A stretch of 47,605 bases of DNA from an uncultured Aquimarina sp. (GCA_947498935.1 CANMMM010000026.1:1-47605), one strand, 5' to 3'. Counted from the stretch's first letter, positions 1 through 9,077 are shown. Numbers and translations: made by a program. The notes: generated by a model from the letters alone, not told the origin.

Positions 1-61
1 TGGGCAAAATAAGGTGTTTACTATCATTCATCAAAATATTTTGCCCTCTTTTTCTAAGATG

Positions 62-136
62 ACAAAGTAGGAATAATTACAGCTTTTGGATAAAGTGAGT
101 ATTGATAACAATTGTGTATATTTATTCCTACTTTGT
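62..136. repeat. 15-bp inverted repeat with a third direct copy
   Basis: ACAAAGTAGGAATAA at 62-76 is exactly reverse-complemented at 122-136, with a 45-nt spacer. The core ACAAAGTAG recurs directly at 259-267, where TAAAATGACAAAGTAG (252-267) matches 55-70 with one mismatch. The last two copies sit on either side of repeat R1 in inverted orientation. The stretch 1-320 holds no gene; this repeat and R1 are its only recognisable content. Confidence 0.75.
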
Positions 137-143
137 TACCTTA

Positions 144-234
144 GGGCGTTACCCTATCGGGTCGGGCTTTCCGTTACAATTCCTCGCTACTCCTATCGTC
201 GTAGCTGTGGGATTTTCACTGCAATCCCTAACGC
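144..234 (-). repeat. Structured intergenic repeat R1
   Basis: One of six copies of a ~90-bp element. Read 5' to 3' on the minus strand it starts GCGTTAGGGATTGCAGTG and ends GGTAACGCCC. The ends can pair (GCGTTA/TAACGC), and the start folds into an internal hairpin, GGGATT-N8-AATCCC, which is 6 bp here and 5 bp in other copies. It lies downstream of the lipoprotein gene, which is transcribed towards it. Confidence 0.85.
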
Positions 235-320
235 AAATAAACAATACTAGCTAAAATGACAAAGTAGAATTATTTTAGTTTAGAACTCGTGATCCTATTT
301 AGAAGGGATCAAAGAAAGAA

Positions 321-728
321 TTAGTTAGAGGTTACTCTAATAGTCAGCTTTCCTGCACCTAATATTTGCTCAGTTGCTTTCTGATTAGGAGCTAATTCTA
401 TTTTCTTTTTTTCTGAAACAGGAGGAGGTGTAGTAAAATTCACAAAAACTGTTTGATTATTTCGATTTTTGAAATTTACATTCGTTACCCCGAAACCAGC
501 AGGAGCTGTAAGATTGATACTTTTCTTTTTACCGGTTTGTATTGCTTTTCTAATGCCATCATCTGTAGTGACTAAAACGCCAGTCCTTCCCATTTTCTCG
601 ATGATATCGCTTTCTATGGATTGAGCGGATACGTCTTGTAACTCATCTTCAGACTCTGAGCAAGCTGACATGCTGATGAATACGATGACTACTAACAAAA
701 TTTTGTGTGTTTTTACAAAAACATTCAT
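321..728 (-). CDS. Hypothetical lipoprotein
   Basis: A 135-aa protein of unknown function. The N-terminus has a basic stretch, a hydrophobic segment (residues 10-19) and a lipobox-like MSAC with Cys23, so it should be lipidated. The residues after the cysteine are acidic (SESEDE), which in flavobacteria can accompany export of lipoproteins to the cell surface; that is inference. The mature part is small, with a basic mid-section and a predicted beta-rich C-terminal half. No catalytic motif is visible. It stands alone, and a candidate -7 box lies 28 bp upstream of its ATG. I do not recognise the family. Confidence 0.65.
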   Translation of the reverse strand: MNVFVKTHKILLVVIVFISMSACSESEDELQDVSAQSIESDIIEKMGRTGVLVTTDDGIRKAIQTGKKKSINLTAPAGFGVTNVNFKNRNNQTVFVNFTTPPPVSEKKKIELAPNQKATEQILGAGKLTIRVTSN

Positions 729-755
729 ATTGATTTAGTTTTAAAAGTGATGACT

Positions 756-763
756 CAAAAGTA
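756..763 (-). promoter_or_regulatory. Candidate -7 box for the lipoprotein gene
   Basis: TACTTTTG on the minus strand fits the Bacteroidota -7 consensus TAnnTTTG and lies 28 bp upstream of the ATG at 728. No TTG-type -33 box is found at the usual spacing, so support is partial. Confidence 0.35.
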
Positions 764-1438
764 GAACACTAAATTTTCTGAGAATACTAAATTGTATAAA
801 CAACATTGCTCGTTGGGTGAAAGTGGTTTTGAATTGTATGAAGGGAATTTTGCTTCTTTTTTCGCTTCTTTTTTTGCTGTTTTAACTTGTTGTACAATTT
901 ATTCACCCTTACGGAATAGTTACGAAAACATTTTCTTTGGGTTCCTACACAAGTATTTTCTACAAAAAAAAGTTAATTTTTTTATAAAACGAATCCATAG
1001 AAGATACTAAGCGGTTGAAAATACTGGGATTACATCCGATTACTGTTTTGCCGTATGTGCAGACGGGTTTTTTCAGGAATAGATAGTGTGATTTTTTGAA
1101 TACCTTAGTAGTATACTAATAGACAAACATACCGTACATTATTCTCTAATTACGAAAATGTATAGATTGTGAGTCTAAGAAGCGAAGCTTTGCCAATACT
1201 TCAATGATCATTAAAAAATAGCAAAGCAATAAGAAACTACTTTTTATACATACCATTTTTTCTAAATAATTAGTGAGTTGTAAAAGTCTATGTATTAGTT
1301 AGATTAGGGGTGTTTGTCAGAAACAATATGTTTTCTTTTTATATATCATTTACCGCATGGAATATATAATATACATCCATAAAAAATAATCGATTATACA
1401 GCAACGCAGCTATGGTTATAATGCATTACACACCATAC

Positions 1439-1481
1439 ACCTCTTACAATATGCAGTAAGCATATTGTGTGTTTTAGAGGT
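1439..1481. promoter_or_regulatory. Long interrupted hairpin upstream of the KAS III cluster
   Basis: A perfect 9-bp inverted repeat, ACAATATGC (1446-1454) and GCATATTGT (1460-1468), closes a 5-nt loop. Outer arms ACCTCT (1439-1444) and AGAGGT (1476-1481) also pair. There is no T run, so it is not a standard terminator. Its position ~210 bp before the first cluster gene suits an operator or leader element; this is inference. Confidence 0.5.
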
Positions 1482-1688
1482 AAAATACTGTATCAAAAAA
1501 GTGTAAACCAATTCTATTTGATGCATAGTATCTAACGCGTTTTATACAATAGAAAATAAAATACAGTTTGTAACTGCTGCAAAACCTAACATTCTGTTAT
1601 GTCTTTTATACCTCTTATCACGAAGTTCTATTACATACAATGGGGTTTAAATACCCTCACATAATAACCACATATAAATATAGTACGA

Positions 1689-2534
1689 ATGAATGCACAA
1701 ACAACTAAAATAGGAGTGATCGGGCATGGATTAATGGGTAGAGGGATTATTCACTCATATGCCGAGAATGGCTTTGAAGTAGTGGCTGTAAAGCGCAGAG
1801 ATAATGACACTCGCTTAGAGGATCATTTTCAGCATGAGATGCATAAGGGAAGACTTGCAGAAGCTACCTATGAGCGCATACAGCAAAACATTATGTCTAC
1901 TACAGATTTATCACAGATAACTTCTTGTGACCTGATTATTGAGAATATTAGCGAGAATGTAGCACAAAAAGTAGCCTTGTTTGACCAACTAGAAACGATG
2001 TGTCCCCCAACGACCATTTTTGCAACCAATACCTCTAGTATTCCAATCGGTAAGATGGCTAAAAAAACGAAACGACCAGACAAGGTAATTGGATTGCACT
2101 ATATGTCACCAGTACAAGTAATGGATCTGGTAGAAATCGTAAAAGGGTTAGAAACGTCTGAGGAAACATTAGATACCTGTATCGCGATCAATAAGCAAAT
2201 CAATAAAGTACCTGTAGTAGTTAAGGATTTTCCTGGATTTGTAGCGAGTAGACTGGTCTCTACATTGGTTAATGAAGCTTCTTTTATCTATATGCAGGGA
2301 GTGGCAGATGCAGAAGCCATCGATGAGATTGCCAAATTAGGGATGAACCTACCTGTAGGGCCTCTGAAATTAGCAGATCTGGTAGGGTTGGATACAGCAT
2401 TATACACCTTAGATAGCCTATTCGAAAACTTTAAAGATCCCAAATACAGAGCCAATCCACTACTAAGAACGATGGTAGAGTCTGGGCATCTGGGTAGAAA
2501 AACAGGGCGAGGATTTTATAATTATAAAAAATAG
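1689..2534 (+). CDS. 3-hydroxyacyl-CoA dehydrogenase (3-hydroxybutyryl-CoA dehydrogenase family)
   Basis: A 281-aa cytosolic NAD(P)-dependent oxidoreductase expected to interconvert 3-oxoacyl and 3-hydroxyacyl thioesters. The N-terminal Rossmann fold shows GHGLMG (residues 12-17), the family NTSS motif is at 114-117, the catalytic His is H137 in the GLHYMSP segment (usual form HFFNP, so Asn is Ser here), and the partner Glu is E149 in MDLVE. The C-terminal helical domain ends in the family signature GRGFYNY. Length is normal for a bacterial stand-alone HBD. It opens the cluster, 2 bp before the first KAS III gene, so it probably reduces the 3-oxo product of the adjacent condensing enzymes. 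Whether the substrate is CoA- or ACP-bound cannot be told. Confidence 0.88.
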   Translation: MNAQTTKIGVIGHGLMGRGIIHSYAENGFEVVAVKRRDNDTRLEDHFQHEMHKGRLAEATYERIQQNIMSTTDLSQITSCDLIIENISENVAQKVALFDQLETMCPPTTIFATNTSSIPIGKMAKKTKRPDKVIGLHYMSPVQVMDLVEIVKGLETSEETLDTCIAINKQINKVPVVVKDFPGFVASRLVSTLVNEASFIYMQGVADAEAIDEIAKLGMNLPVGPLKLADLVGLDTALYTLDSLFENFKDPKYRANPLLRTMVESGHLGRKTGRGFYNYKK

Positions 2535-2536
2535 AG

Positions 2537-3556
2537 ATGGAGTATCTAAGAAATGTAGGCATCGCAGGGACAGGGTTTTATTTTCCAGAGCAGCGAATGA
2601 GTAATGAAGATCTAAAGAAGCATATGAATACTTCGTCTTCTTGGATCGAGGAAAAAATAGGAATCAAGGAACGAAGAATTGCGGCAGAAGAGGAATGCCT
2701 TTCTGATTTAGCATACCATGCTGCGAATCATGCTATTACTGAAGCTGATATTGATGTAACTGCGATAGACCTAATTATCGTATGCGCGGTAAACCAAGAT
2801 AAACGTATTCCTGCAACGGCTAATATTCTACAAAAAAAACTAAAGGCCAAAAATGCAGCCACCTTTGATGTCAATGTCGGAGGCTGTCCAGGTACTGTAT
2901 ACGCATTAGTGATCGGACAGCAATTTGTGGCTTCGGGGATGTATGATACAGTATTGGTCATATCTGGAGAAGTATATTCTAAACTACTAGATTGGTCGGA
3001 TCGGAATATCTCTATGTTTTTTGGAGATGGCGTAGGCGCTTCGATTCTACGACCTTGCAAAAAAGGAACTGGTATTTTATCCTCGGTACTAGGATCGGAT
3101 AGTGAATGGGGGGCTGATAAAGTAGTGATGGAAGGTGGATCGCTGAATACCTATTCAGAAACCTTGATTCGCGAAAATAAACACCGCATTAAAATGGATA
3201 ATCGAGAGGTATGGAAATTTGGAACCACCATTTTTCCTAAAATCGTAAAAGAAGCGTCTCAAAAAGCAGGGGTTACACTGGATCAATTGGATGTAGTAAT
3301 CCCACATCAAGCCAATATCAATATGATTAAGCATGGTATGAATACTTTAGAACTGGGTATGGACAAGGTGTTTACCAATCTAGAATATTATGCCAATACG
3401 GGTGCGGGTTCTGTAATCATTGCCTTAGCAGATGCAGTTGCCCAAGCCAAAGTAAAAGAAAATGACACGATAGCCTTGGCGTCTTTTGGAGCAGGATTTT
3501 CTTGGGGATCAGCCATCGTCAAGTGGTGTAGTAAAGATGATTTTATCACTGCATAA
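2537..3556 (+). CDS. 3-oxoacyl-ACP synthase III family protein, complete triad (KAS III-A)
   Basis: A 339-aa thiolase-fold condensing enzyme. The triad is intact: nucleophile Cys117 in GGCPGT, His257 in PHQAN, Asn287 in YANTG. The N-terminal GIKERRIA (residues 42-49) is the standard FabH-family motif. Family members transfer an acyl group from CoA or ACP to the Cys and condense it with malonyl-ACP, or act as acyltransferases. The start is 2 bp after the dehydrogenase stop. It is closest by eye to the last cluster member (13464), sharing GGCPG and a similar IPHQAN-x-N-x-I segment. The number of paralogues argues for specialised metabolism rather than housekeeping fatty-acid initiation. Confidence 0.88.
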   Translation: MEYLRNVGIAGTGFYFPEQRMSNEDLKKHMNTSSSWIEEKIGIKERRIAAEEECLSDLAYHAANHAITEADIDVTAIDLIIVCAVNQDKRIPATANILQKKLKAKNAATFDVNVGGCPGTVYALVIGQQFVASGMYDTVLVISGEVYSKLLDWSDRNISMFFGDGVGASILRPCKKGTGILSSVLGSDSEWGADKVVMEGGSLNTYSETLIRENKHRIKMDNREVWKFGTTIFPKIVKEASQKAGVTLDQLDVVIPHQANINMIKHGMNTLELGMDKVFTNLEYYANTGAGSVIIALADAVAQAKVKENDTIALASFGAGFSWGSAIVKWCSKDDFITA

Positions 3557-3587
3557 TGAGTCTCAAAACCATACCCAAATAGCCATG

Positions 3588-4586
3588 ATGTATTCTAAAA
3601 TAGCCACAACAGCCTACTACCTGCCCACAACCACACTGACCAATCAAGATTTACAAGCAGAAATCCCAGCCTTGGACATCGAGAAAACCGAGTCGAAACT
3701 AGGAATCAAACAGCGGCATATTAGTGCAGTGGATGAAACCGCCTTGGATCTGGCAGTGAAAGCAGCAGAAAAAGTATTTACCAATTTCGATAGAAAGGAA
3801 ATTGATTTTGTGATACTGTGTACTCAAAGTCCAGATTATTTTTTGCCCACTACGGCTTGTATTCTGCAAGATCGATTACAACTCTGCAAAGATATAGGAG
3901 CATTGGACTATAATTTGGGGTGTTCGGGGTTTGTCTACGGATTGGCGATGGCCAAAGGATTGATCCATACACAGATTGCTACCAATGTATTATTAGTCAC
4001 CGCAGAAACCTATTCCAAGCATCTGCACCCTATGGATCGAAGCAACCGTTCGATTTTTGGAGATGGTGCTACGGCTACTGTGATTACCGCATCGGAGCGG
4101 AATCAGATATTTGAGTTTGTACTAGGTACAGATGGTAGCGGAAAAGATAAACTGATTGTACCCAATGGAGGGATGCGACATGCTAAGATAGCTATGCCTG
4201 AAACTACAGTAGATGCCACAGGTAATGTGACGACAGCGAATCACCTAAAAATGATAGGGCCTGATGTGTTTAACTTTACGATTAAGCATATCCCAAAAGC
4301 AGTACAGCAGTGCTTAGAAAAAAACAATACCACCTTAGAGGCATTGGATTTTATCATTTTTCATCAGGCCAATAAATACATGCTAGAATACCTACGAAAA
4401 AAGATCAAAGCCCCTGAAACGAAATTTTATATCCATCTAGAAGATACAGGGAATACAGTGTCCTCTACCATTCCTATCGCATTACAAGATTGCTTAGTAA
4501 ATAACCGTATCAAAAAAGGCGATAAGGTACTGCTAGTAGGCTTTGGTGTAGGACTCTCTTGGGCAGCGACGATGGTAGAAATTTAA
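3588..4586 (+). CDS. 3-oxoacyl-ACP synthase III family protein, complete triad (KAS III-B)
   Basis: A 332-aa KAS III with Cys112 in LGCSGF, His259 in FHQAN and Asn289 in DTGNT, so catalytically competent by motif. The frame is open further upstream (to 3486), but that would overlap the previous gene by 71 bp. The start MYSKIATTAYYLP matches the normal FabH N-terminus, so I place it at 3588 (ATG at 3585 is equally possible). LGCSGFVYGL and EDTGNT resemble typical FabH more than the GGCPG subgroup. Repeat R2 begins 13 bp after the stop, and the ACP gene follows it. Confidence 0.87.
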   Translation: MYSKIATTAYYLPTTTLTNQDLQAEIPALDIEKTESKLGIKQRHISAVDETALDLAVKAAEKVFTNFDRKEIDFVILCTQSPDYFLPTTACILQDRLQLCKDIGALDYNLGCSGFVYGLAMAKGLIHTQIATNVLLVTAETYSKHLHPMDRSNRSIFGDGATATVITASERNQIFEFVLGTDGSGKDKLIVPNGGMRHAKIAMPETTVDATGNVTTANHLKMIGPDVFNFTIKHIPKAVQQCLEKNNTTLEALDFIIFHQANKYMLEYLRKKIKAPETKFYIHLEDTGNTVSSTIPIALQDCLVNNRIKKGDKVLLVGFGVGLSWAATMVEI

Positions 4587-4599
4587 TACGTATCCAGAC

Positions 4600-4685
4600 G
4601 CGTTAGGGATAGCAGAGGAAATCCCGCAGCCCGACCTTAGGAGGGGGAGGAATTGGAACGGATAGCCCGACCGCAGGGAACGCCC
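4600..4685 (+). repeat. Structured intergenic repeat R2
   Basis: Plus-strand copy starting GCGTTAGGGATAGCAGAGG and ending GGGAACGCCC, with the internal GGGAT/ATCCC hairpin. It lies inside the KAS III cluster between genes transcribed in the same direction, so it is probably transcribed in the mRNA. Confidence 0.85.
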
Positions 4686-4717
4686 CACTAAAAAAAGAAC
4701 CACTAAAACCAGATATT

Positions 4718-4975
4718 ATGATGACCACAGACAGATTTTTAGTAATTATTAGAGAGGATCTAGAATTAGATCCCAATGAGTTTATTCACATCGATACAGA
4801 GTTTGCATCATTGAGTGTATATGATTCGATGTCTAAACTTTTTTTGATCACACTGGCAGATGAGCATTTTGATGTGACATTAGAAGCGAGTCAGATCGAT
4901 ACATTGACTACCATACGGAGTTTTATGGAACTGATCGGCGTAGAGAAATTCGAATTAGAAACAGTTGCAAAGTAG
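4718..4975 (+). CDS. Acyl carrier protein
   Basis: An 85-aa acidic helical protein. Its DSM motif (D36-S37-M38) is at the place of the DSL phosphopantetheine attachment site and is followed by the helix SKLFLITLADEHF, typical of ACP helix II. Ser37 should carry the 4'-phosphopantetheine arm. Length and acidic character fit a discrete type II ACP. Start is ATG at 4718 or 4721 (MM). It is the only carrier protein in the cluster, so the neighbouring KAS III proteins probably use it. It is distinct from housekeeping AcpP, which would normally show GADSLD. No phosphopantetheinyl transferase is in the window. Confidence 0.8.
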   Translation: MMTTDRFLVIIREDLELDPNEFIHIDTEFASLSVYDSMSKLFLITLADEHFDVTLEASQIDTLTTIRSFMELIGVEKFELETVAK

Positions 4976-5077
4976 TATTCTCTGGTAGTACGAAATATGG
5001 AAATAAGGCTACAAATGTGTAGAAAACAGGCCTAGCATAGTTTCTAAAGAACGGCTACCAAAAATCATACGTAATTT

Positions 5078-5854
5078 ATGAACAATAGAATCACCACCCT
5101 CCTAGCGGTATCATGGTGCGGTATTGTATGCTGTTTTATGACCACAGCGATGACTGCACAGACTGCTACAGAAATCATAGCCAAAGCAGACCAGCAATGG
5201 AATGGAGAAACCTCTAGCCAATCGACCATGACCATGACGATTGTACGACCATCTTGGGAACGTACCATTACCTTTAAGGTATGGACGATGGGCGATGCGT
5301 ATTCGATGACACTGATCACGAGTCCTGCAAAAGAAAAAGGACAAGCTTTTCTAAAAAGAGAAACCGAGATGTGGAATTGGATGCCGACTATCAATAGAAT
5401 GATCAAATTACCCCCTTCGATGCTATCTGATGGATGGATGGGGTCTGATTATACCAATGATGATATCCTAAAAGAATCCTCGATCGTTACCGATTTTACA
5501 CATACCTTATTAGGAGAAGAAGTCATAGGCGATACGATGTGCTGGAAAATAGCCCTTACGCCTAGAGAGGATGCTGCAATCGTATGGGGAAAGATCATTA
5601 AATGGATCAGTAAAGATGGTGCTTATCTGATGCTAAAGTCTACGTATTATGACGAAGATGAGGTATTGGTAAAAACAGAATATGGCAAGGAGGTAAAAAC
5701 CATTGGAGGCAGAACCTTGCCTACTAGGATAGAAGTCATTCCTGCTGATCAAGAGGATCAGAAAACAGTATTGATCACCAACGCCATTGAATTCAATGTG
5801 CCTATCGAGGAAGCTTTTTTTTCGCAGCAACGTATGAAACGACTTCGTAAGTAA
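5078..5854 (+). CDS. LolA-like outer membrane lipoprotein-sorting protein
   Basis: A 258-aa periplasmic protein with a Sec signal peptide (hydrophobic residues ~7-25, cleavage probably after AMTA near residue 27). The mature part follows the LolA-like family that binds lipid or acyl chains: N-terminal ATEIIAKADQQW, a beta core with the conserved motif WMGSDYTNDDILKES (~125-139), and a C-terminal IEAFF-like ending. Family members travel with FtsX-type ABC or MmpL/RND transporters and are thought to shuttle hydrophobic cargo across the periplasm. It lies 11 bp before the first permease gene. Its presence in a biosynthetic cluster suggests a hydrophobic product is carried to the outer membrane; the cargo is inference. 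Confidence 0.82.
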   Translation: MNNRITTLLAVSWCGIVCCFMTTAMTAQTATEIIAKADQQWNGETSSQSTMTMTIVRPSWERTITFKVWTMGDAYSMTLITSPAKEKGQAFLKRETEMWNWMPTINRMIKLPPSMLSDGWMGSDYTNDDILKESSIVTDFTHTLLGEEVIGDTMCWKIALTPREDAAIVWGKIIKWISKDGAYLMLKSTYYDEDEVLVKTEYGKEVKTIGGRTLPTRIEVIPADQEDQKTVLITNAIEFNVPIEEAFFSQQRMKRLRK

Positions 5855-5865
5855 ATCCAATAGTT

Positions 5866-7083
5866 ATGAATATACTTAGAATGGCATGGAAAAACCTATG
5901 GCGTACCAAACGGCGTACGCTGATTACAGTAGCGTCTATTTGTTTTGGTGTGGTACTAGCCACACTCATGCGTTCGCTACAAGATGGGACGTATAGTAAT
6001 ATGATAAAGATGTCAGTACAATTAGCATCGGGATACATACAGTTACAGCATCCATTATACCAGCAGCAAAAATCGATCAATCATAGTATAGCGCCCACAG
6101 CATCGGAGTTATCACGTATTGCTGCTATTAATGGAGTACAGACGGTAAGCAAACGCCTATCATCCTTTGCCTTATTCTCTAGTGGTAGTACTACTAAGGG
6201 CGGATCGGTGATCGGTATCGAACCTGATAAAGATGCAGAAACCTCTAATATACAGCACTGGGTAGCCGAAGGGCGTTTTCTGAATAAAGGTGATCGATCC
6301 GTATTACTTACGCAGCATACCGCCCAGAACTTGCATCTAGGCGTTCATGATACATTGGTACTCATAAGCCAAGGGTATCATGGCGTTTCTGCCGCTGCTG
6401 CTTATCCTATCAAAGGAATTGTGCAGTTTGCCACACCCAAACTCAATCATCTAGGGGTATTTATGGATCTGGGATTGGCACAAGAATTTTTTGATACAGG
6501 AGAGCAGGTTTCTGCCGTCATGATTACAGTAGATGATTACAATACAGTACCCAACACCGTTGCAGCCATTACTGCTGCTACAGATGGTGCTTATAATGTG
6601 CTGGATTGGAAAACCATCAATCCCGATATTGTACAATTTATAGAAAGCGATCAATCTGGTGGAATGGTCATGATTGCCGTTTTATATATCGTAATAGGGT
6701 TTGGAATTTTTGGAACGATCATTATGATGGTGGCAGAGCGAAAAAGAGAATTAGGGGTATTGATCGCTATTGGCATGCAAAAAGTACGTTTGTACGTATT
6801 GCTTTTTTGCGAAACCATTTTGATCGGCGTTATCGGAGTCATAGCAGGGTTTAGCATTAGCGTACCGATCGTTGTATTCCTAAAAAAGAACCCTGTACAA
6901 TTGCCCCCAGAGCTAGCCACTACCTATGCCAAGTATGGTTTCGAACCGTATTTCTTTTTCGGCACCACACCTACAGTCTTTTTATATCAGGTACTCGTAG
7001 TATTTGGTATGACAGCACTGATTGCGATCTATCCATTATGGAAAGTAAAAACACTAGAAGTCACTACAGCATTACGCTCTTAA
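5866..7083 (+). CDS. ABC transporter permease, FtsX/MacB type (1)
   Basis: A 405-aa inner-membrane permease with the LolC/LolE/MacB architecture. It starts MAWKNLWRTKRRT, which anchors the first membrane helix (~residues 19-35). A periplasmic domain follows (~45-260), and three helices lie near residues 265-290, 305-337 and 368-395. The first of these contains the FtsX coupling region with a KRELGVLIAIGM segment, where the ATPase docks. It lies 15 bp from the second permease, with which it should form a heterodimer. Such systems extract lipidated cargo from the inner membrane rather than pumping through it. Specific cargo is unknown. Confidence 0.85.
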   Translation: MNILRMAWKNLWRTKRRTLITVASICFGVVLATLMRSLQDGTYSNMIKMSVQLASGYIQLQHPLYQQQKSINHSIAPTASELSRIAAINGVQTVSKRLSSFALFSSGSTTKGGSVIGIEPDKDAETSNIQHWVAEGRFLNKGDRSVLLTQHTAQNLHLGVHDTLVLISQGYHGVSAAAAYPIKGIVQFATPKLNHLGVFMDLGLAQEFFDTGEQVSAVMITVDDYNTVPNTVAAITAATDGAYNVLDWKTINPDIVQFIESDQSGGMVMIAVLYIVIGFGIFGTIIMMVAERKRELGVLIAIGMQKVRLYVLLFCETILIGVIGVIAGFSISVPIVVFLKKNPVQLPPELATTYAKYGFEPYFFFGTTPTVFLYQVLVVFGMTALIAIYPLWKVKTLEVTTALRS

Positions 7084-7098
7084 AAAAATAATATAGCT

Positions 7099-8316
7099 AT
7101 GATTTGGTCTATCGCATGGCGAAACATCTGGAGGAATAAAACCAGAAGTCTCGTAATTATTACCGCTATTACGCTAGGGATTTTTGCAGGCGTATTCATC
7201 ATCGCATTTCTATACGGATGGGTACAGCAGCGTATCGATGCTGTGATTCAAACCGAAGTGTCTCATATACAACTGCACCACCCCGCGTATCTATCGAGTC
7301 AGGAACTAACAGATTATATGGTCTTAAACGATACGTTACAGAAGGCCTTAGCGCAGCAAACAGCAATTCAGCACCATACCACACGATTACTGAGTAGCGG
7401 TATGATCGCTTCTGCCGAGACCAAAGCAGGCGTACAATTGATAGGCGTAGTTCCAGAGACAGAGATCGCTGTCACCAACCTGCATACGCATCTCGTAGCA
7501 GGCACTTATTTAGAAGGCATCAAGCGAAATCCGATAGTTATAGGGCAGCAATTAGCCAAGACATTGAATGTCAAACTCCGATCGAAGTTAGTGATTACAC
7601 TCTCTGAGATGGATGGTACACTCACCAAAGCAACATTTAGAGTTGCAGGAATTTATACCACTGCTAATACGGCGTATGATGAAACCAAGGTGTTCGTCAG
7701 ACAGCAAGACCTCAGAAGGTTGCTCAAAGCACCAGCATCGATCACACATGAAATCGCCATTTTGGTACATGAAAATGGGGTAGAAGATGCTGTAGTACAG
7801 GAGCTAGGCACAGCGATGCCCACGCTAGATATAGCTACATGGAAAACACTGATGCCAGAAATACAAATGATGCACGAAAACATGAGTGTAATGACCGCTG
7901 TATTTGTAGGTATTATTCTGCTAGCACTCGGCTTTGGGATTGTCAATACCATGCTGATGGTCATTCTAGAACGTATTCCAGAAATAGGGATGACCATGGC
8001 GATAGGGATGAATACCCGAAGCATCTTTTTGATGATTCTAGCAGAAACCCTCTGTCTAGCGATGGTAGGCGGATTGGTAGGCATACTATTAGCCTTAGTA
8101 CTCATTCGTTTTACACAATACACAGGTATCGATTTATCCTTATGGGCAGCAGGATTACAAGCCACAGGATTCGATACGGTTATTTACCCACAGATTACAC
8201 TTATAGAAATACTCAAAGTTACCTGTTTAGTCATCCTTACAGGGATACTAGCAGCGCTATATCCAGCCAAAAAGGCGATCAGTCTCAATCCATCAGAAGC
8301 ATTGAGAACACGCTAG
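7099..8316 (+). CDS. ABC transporter permease, FtsX/MacB type (2)
   Basis: A 405-aa paralogue of the preceding gene with the same length and topology: MIWSIAWRNIWRNKTRS then helix 1 (~19-42), a periplasmic domain, then three C-terminal helices (~265-290, 310-340, 370-392). The docking segment reads RIPEIGMTMAIGM. Two full-length permeases plus one separate ATPase is the LolCDE arrangement rather than the fused MacB one. The stop codon region holds a small palindrome (AACAC-GCTA-GTGTT). It is followed 30 bp later by the ATPase gene. Confidence 0.85.
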   Translation: MIWSIAWRNIWRNKTRSLVIITAITLGIFAGVFIIAFLYGWVQQRIDAVIQTEVSHIQLHHPAYLSSQELTDYMVLNDTLQKALAQQTAIQHHTTRLLSSGMIASAETKAGVQLIGVVPETEIAVTNLHTHLVAGTYLEGIKRNPIVIGQQLAKTLNVKLRSKLVITLSEMDGTLTKATFRVAGIYTTANTAYDETKVFVRQQDLRRLLKAPASITHEIAILVHENGVEDAVVQELGTAMPTLDIATWKTLMPEIQMMHENMSVMTAVFVGIILLALGFGIVNTMLMVILERIPEIGMTMAIGMNTRSIFLMILAETLCLAMVGGLVGILLALVLIRFTQYTGIDLSLWAAGLQATGFDTVIYPQITLIEILKVTCLVILTGILAALYPAKKAISLNPSEALRTR

Positions 8317-8346
8317 TGTTTATTCCCATTTAAAAAAAGAAGTAGT

Positions 8347-9066
8347 ATGAATGTTCTAGAAATACAACACTTAGTCAAAGAATATACCGATGCAGACACT
8401 CCCGTACGTGCTATTGATGGGATTTCACTCACGGTAGCAGCAGGAGAGTTTACAGCCATCGTAGGCCCATCGGGTTCTGGAAAAACCTCCTTACTAAACA
8501 TGATCGGAGGATTGGATACGCCTACATCGGGTACTATTCATGTGCAACAGCAAAATATTACACAGCTAACCGCTGCCCAGCGGATTGATTTTAGAAGAAA
8601 TCATATCGGATTTGTATTTCAGTCCTACAATCTGATTCCCGTACTTACGGCGATAGAAAACGTAGCACTGATTCTACAATTACAGGGGGTATCTAAAAAA
8701 GAACGCCAGCAACGTGCTGTGGAATTACTCACCGCAGTAGGGCTACAGGATAGGATACATAGCAGACCCGCCAATTTATCTGGTGGGCAGCAACAGCGCG
8801 TTGCCGTGGCTAGAGCATTGGCTTCTAGACCTACCTTTGTACTCGCCGATGAGCCTACCGCCAATTTAGATTCCAAAGCCACTGAAAATCTATTGCAGAT
8901 CATGCAACAACTCAATAAAGAAGAAGGGACTACCTTTATTTTTTCTACCCATGATCAGCGTGTGATTAATAAAGCCAGAAGAATCATCACGGTAGAAGAT
9001 GGCAAGATCCATACAGATGAGCAAGTAGTACCTGATAGTGCTACCACACTAGCACCGATGGTATAA
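8347..9066 (+). CDS. ABC transporter ATP-binding protein, LolD/MacB family
   Basis: A 239-aa cytosolic ATPase that powers the two permeases upstream. Walker A is GPSGSGKT (40-47), Q-loop VFQSYN (~90-95), signature LSGGQQQR (144-151), Walker B FVLADEPT (164-171), H-loop STHDQR near 200. LNMIGGLD after Walker A and the length fit the LolD/MacB group. It belongs to the same transcription unit as the permeases and LolA-like gene. Confidence 0.9.
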   Translation: MNVLEIQHLVKEYTDADTPVRAIDGISLTVAAGEFTAIVGPSGSGKTSLLNMIGGLDTPTSGTIHVQQQNITQLTAAQRIDFRRNHIGFVFQSYNLIPVLTAIENVALILQLQGVSKKERQQRAVELLTAVGLQDRIHSRPANLSGGQQQRVAVARALASRPTFVLADEPTANLDSKATENLLQIMQQLNKEEGTTFIFSTHDQRVINKARRIITVEDGKIHTDEQVVPDSATTLAPMV

Positions 9067-9077
9067 GTAATGCGCCT

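Larger units (their letters stand above)
729..1688. other. Long AT-rich intergenic region without a supported gene
   Basis: About 960 bp separate the divergent lipoprotein gene and the KAS III cluster. The only open frame of note (792-1010, TTG start, 72 aa) has a Phe/Lys-rich composition with no recognisable motif and is probably chance. The region contains one strong hairpin (1439-1481). No tRNA, rRNA or mobile element is visible. Confidence 0.6.

Noticed and set aside
280..320. Possible terminator after the lipoprotein gene (GATCC/GGATC stem)
   Set aside because: Only a 5-bp stem, and no T run follows it on the minus strand.
792..1010. 72-aa plus-strand open frame after the lipoprotein gene
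   Set aside because: TTG start, Phe/Lys-rich composition following local base bias, no motif and no promoter or operon context.
3486..3587. Longer N-terminus for KAS III-B
   Set aside because: The extra residues overlap KAS III-A and show no similarity to FabH-type N-termini, whereas MYSKIATTAYYLP at 3588 does.
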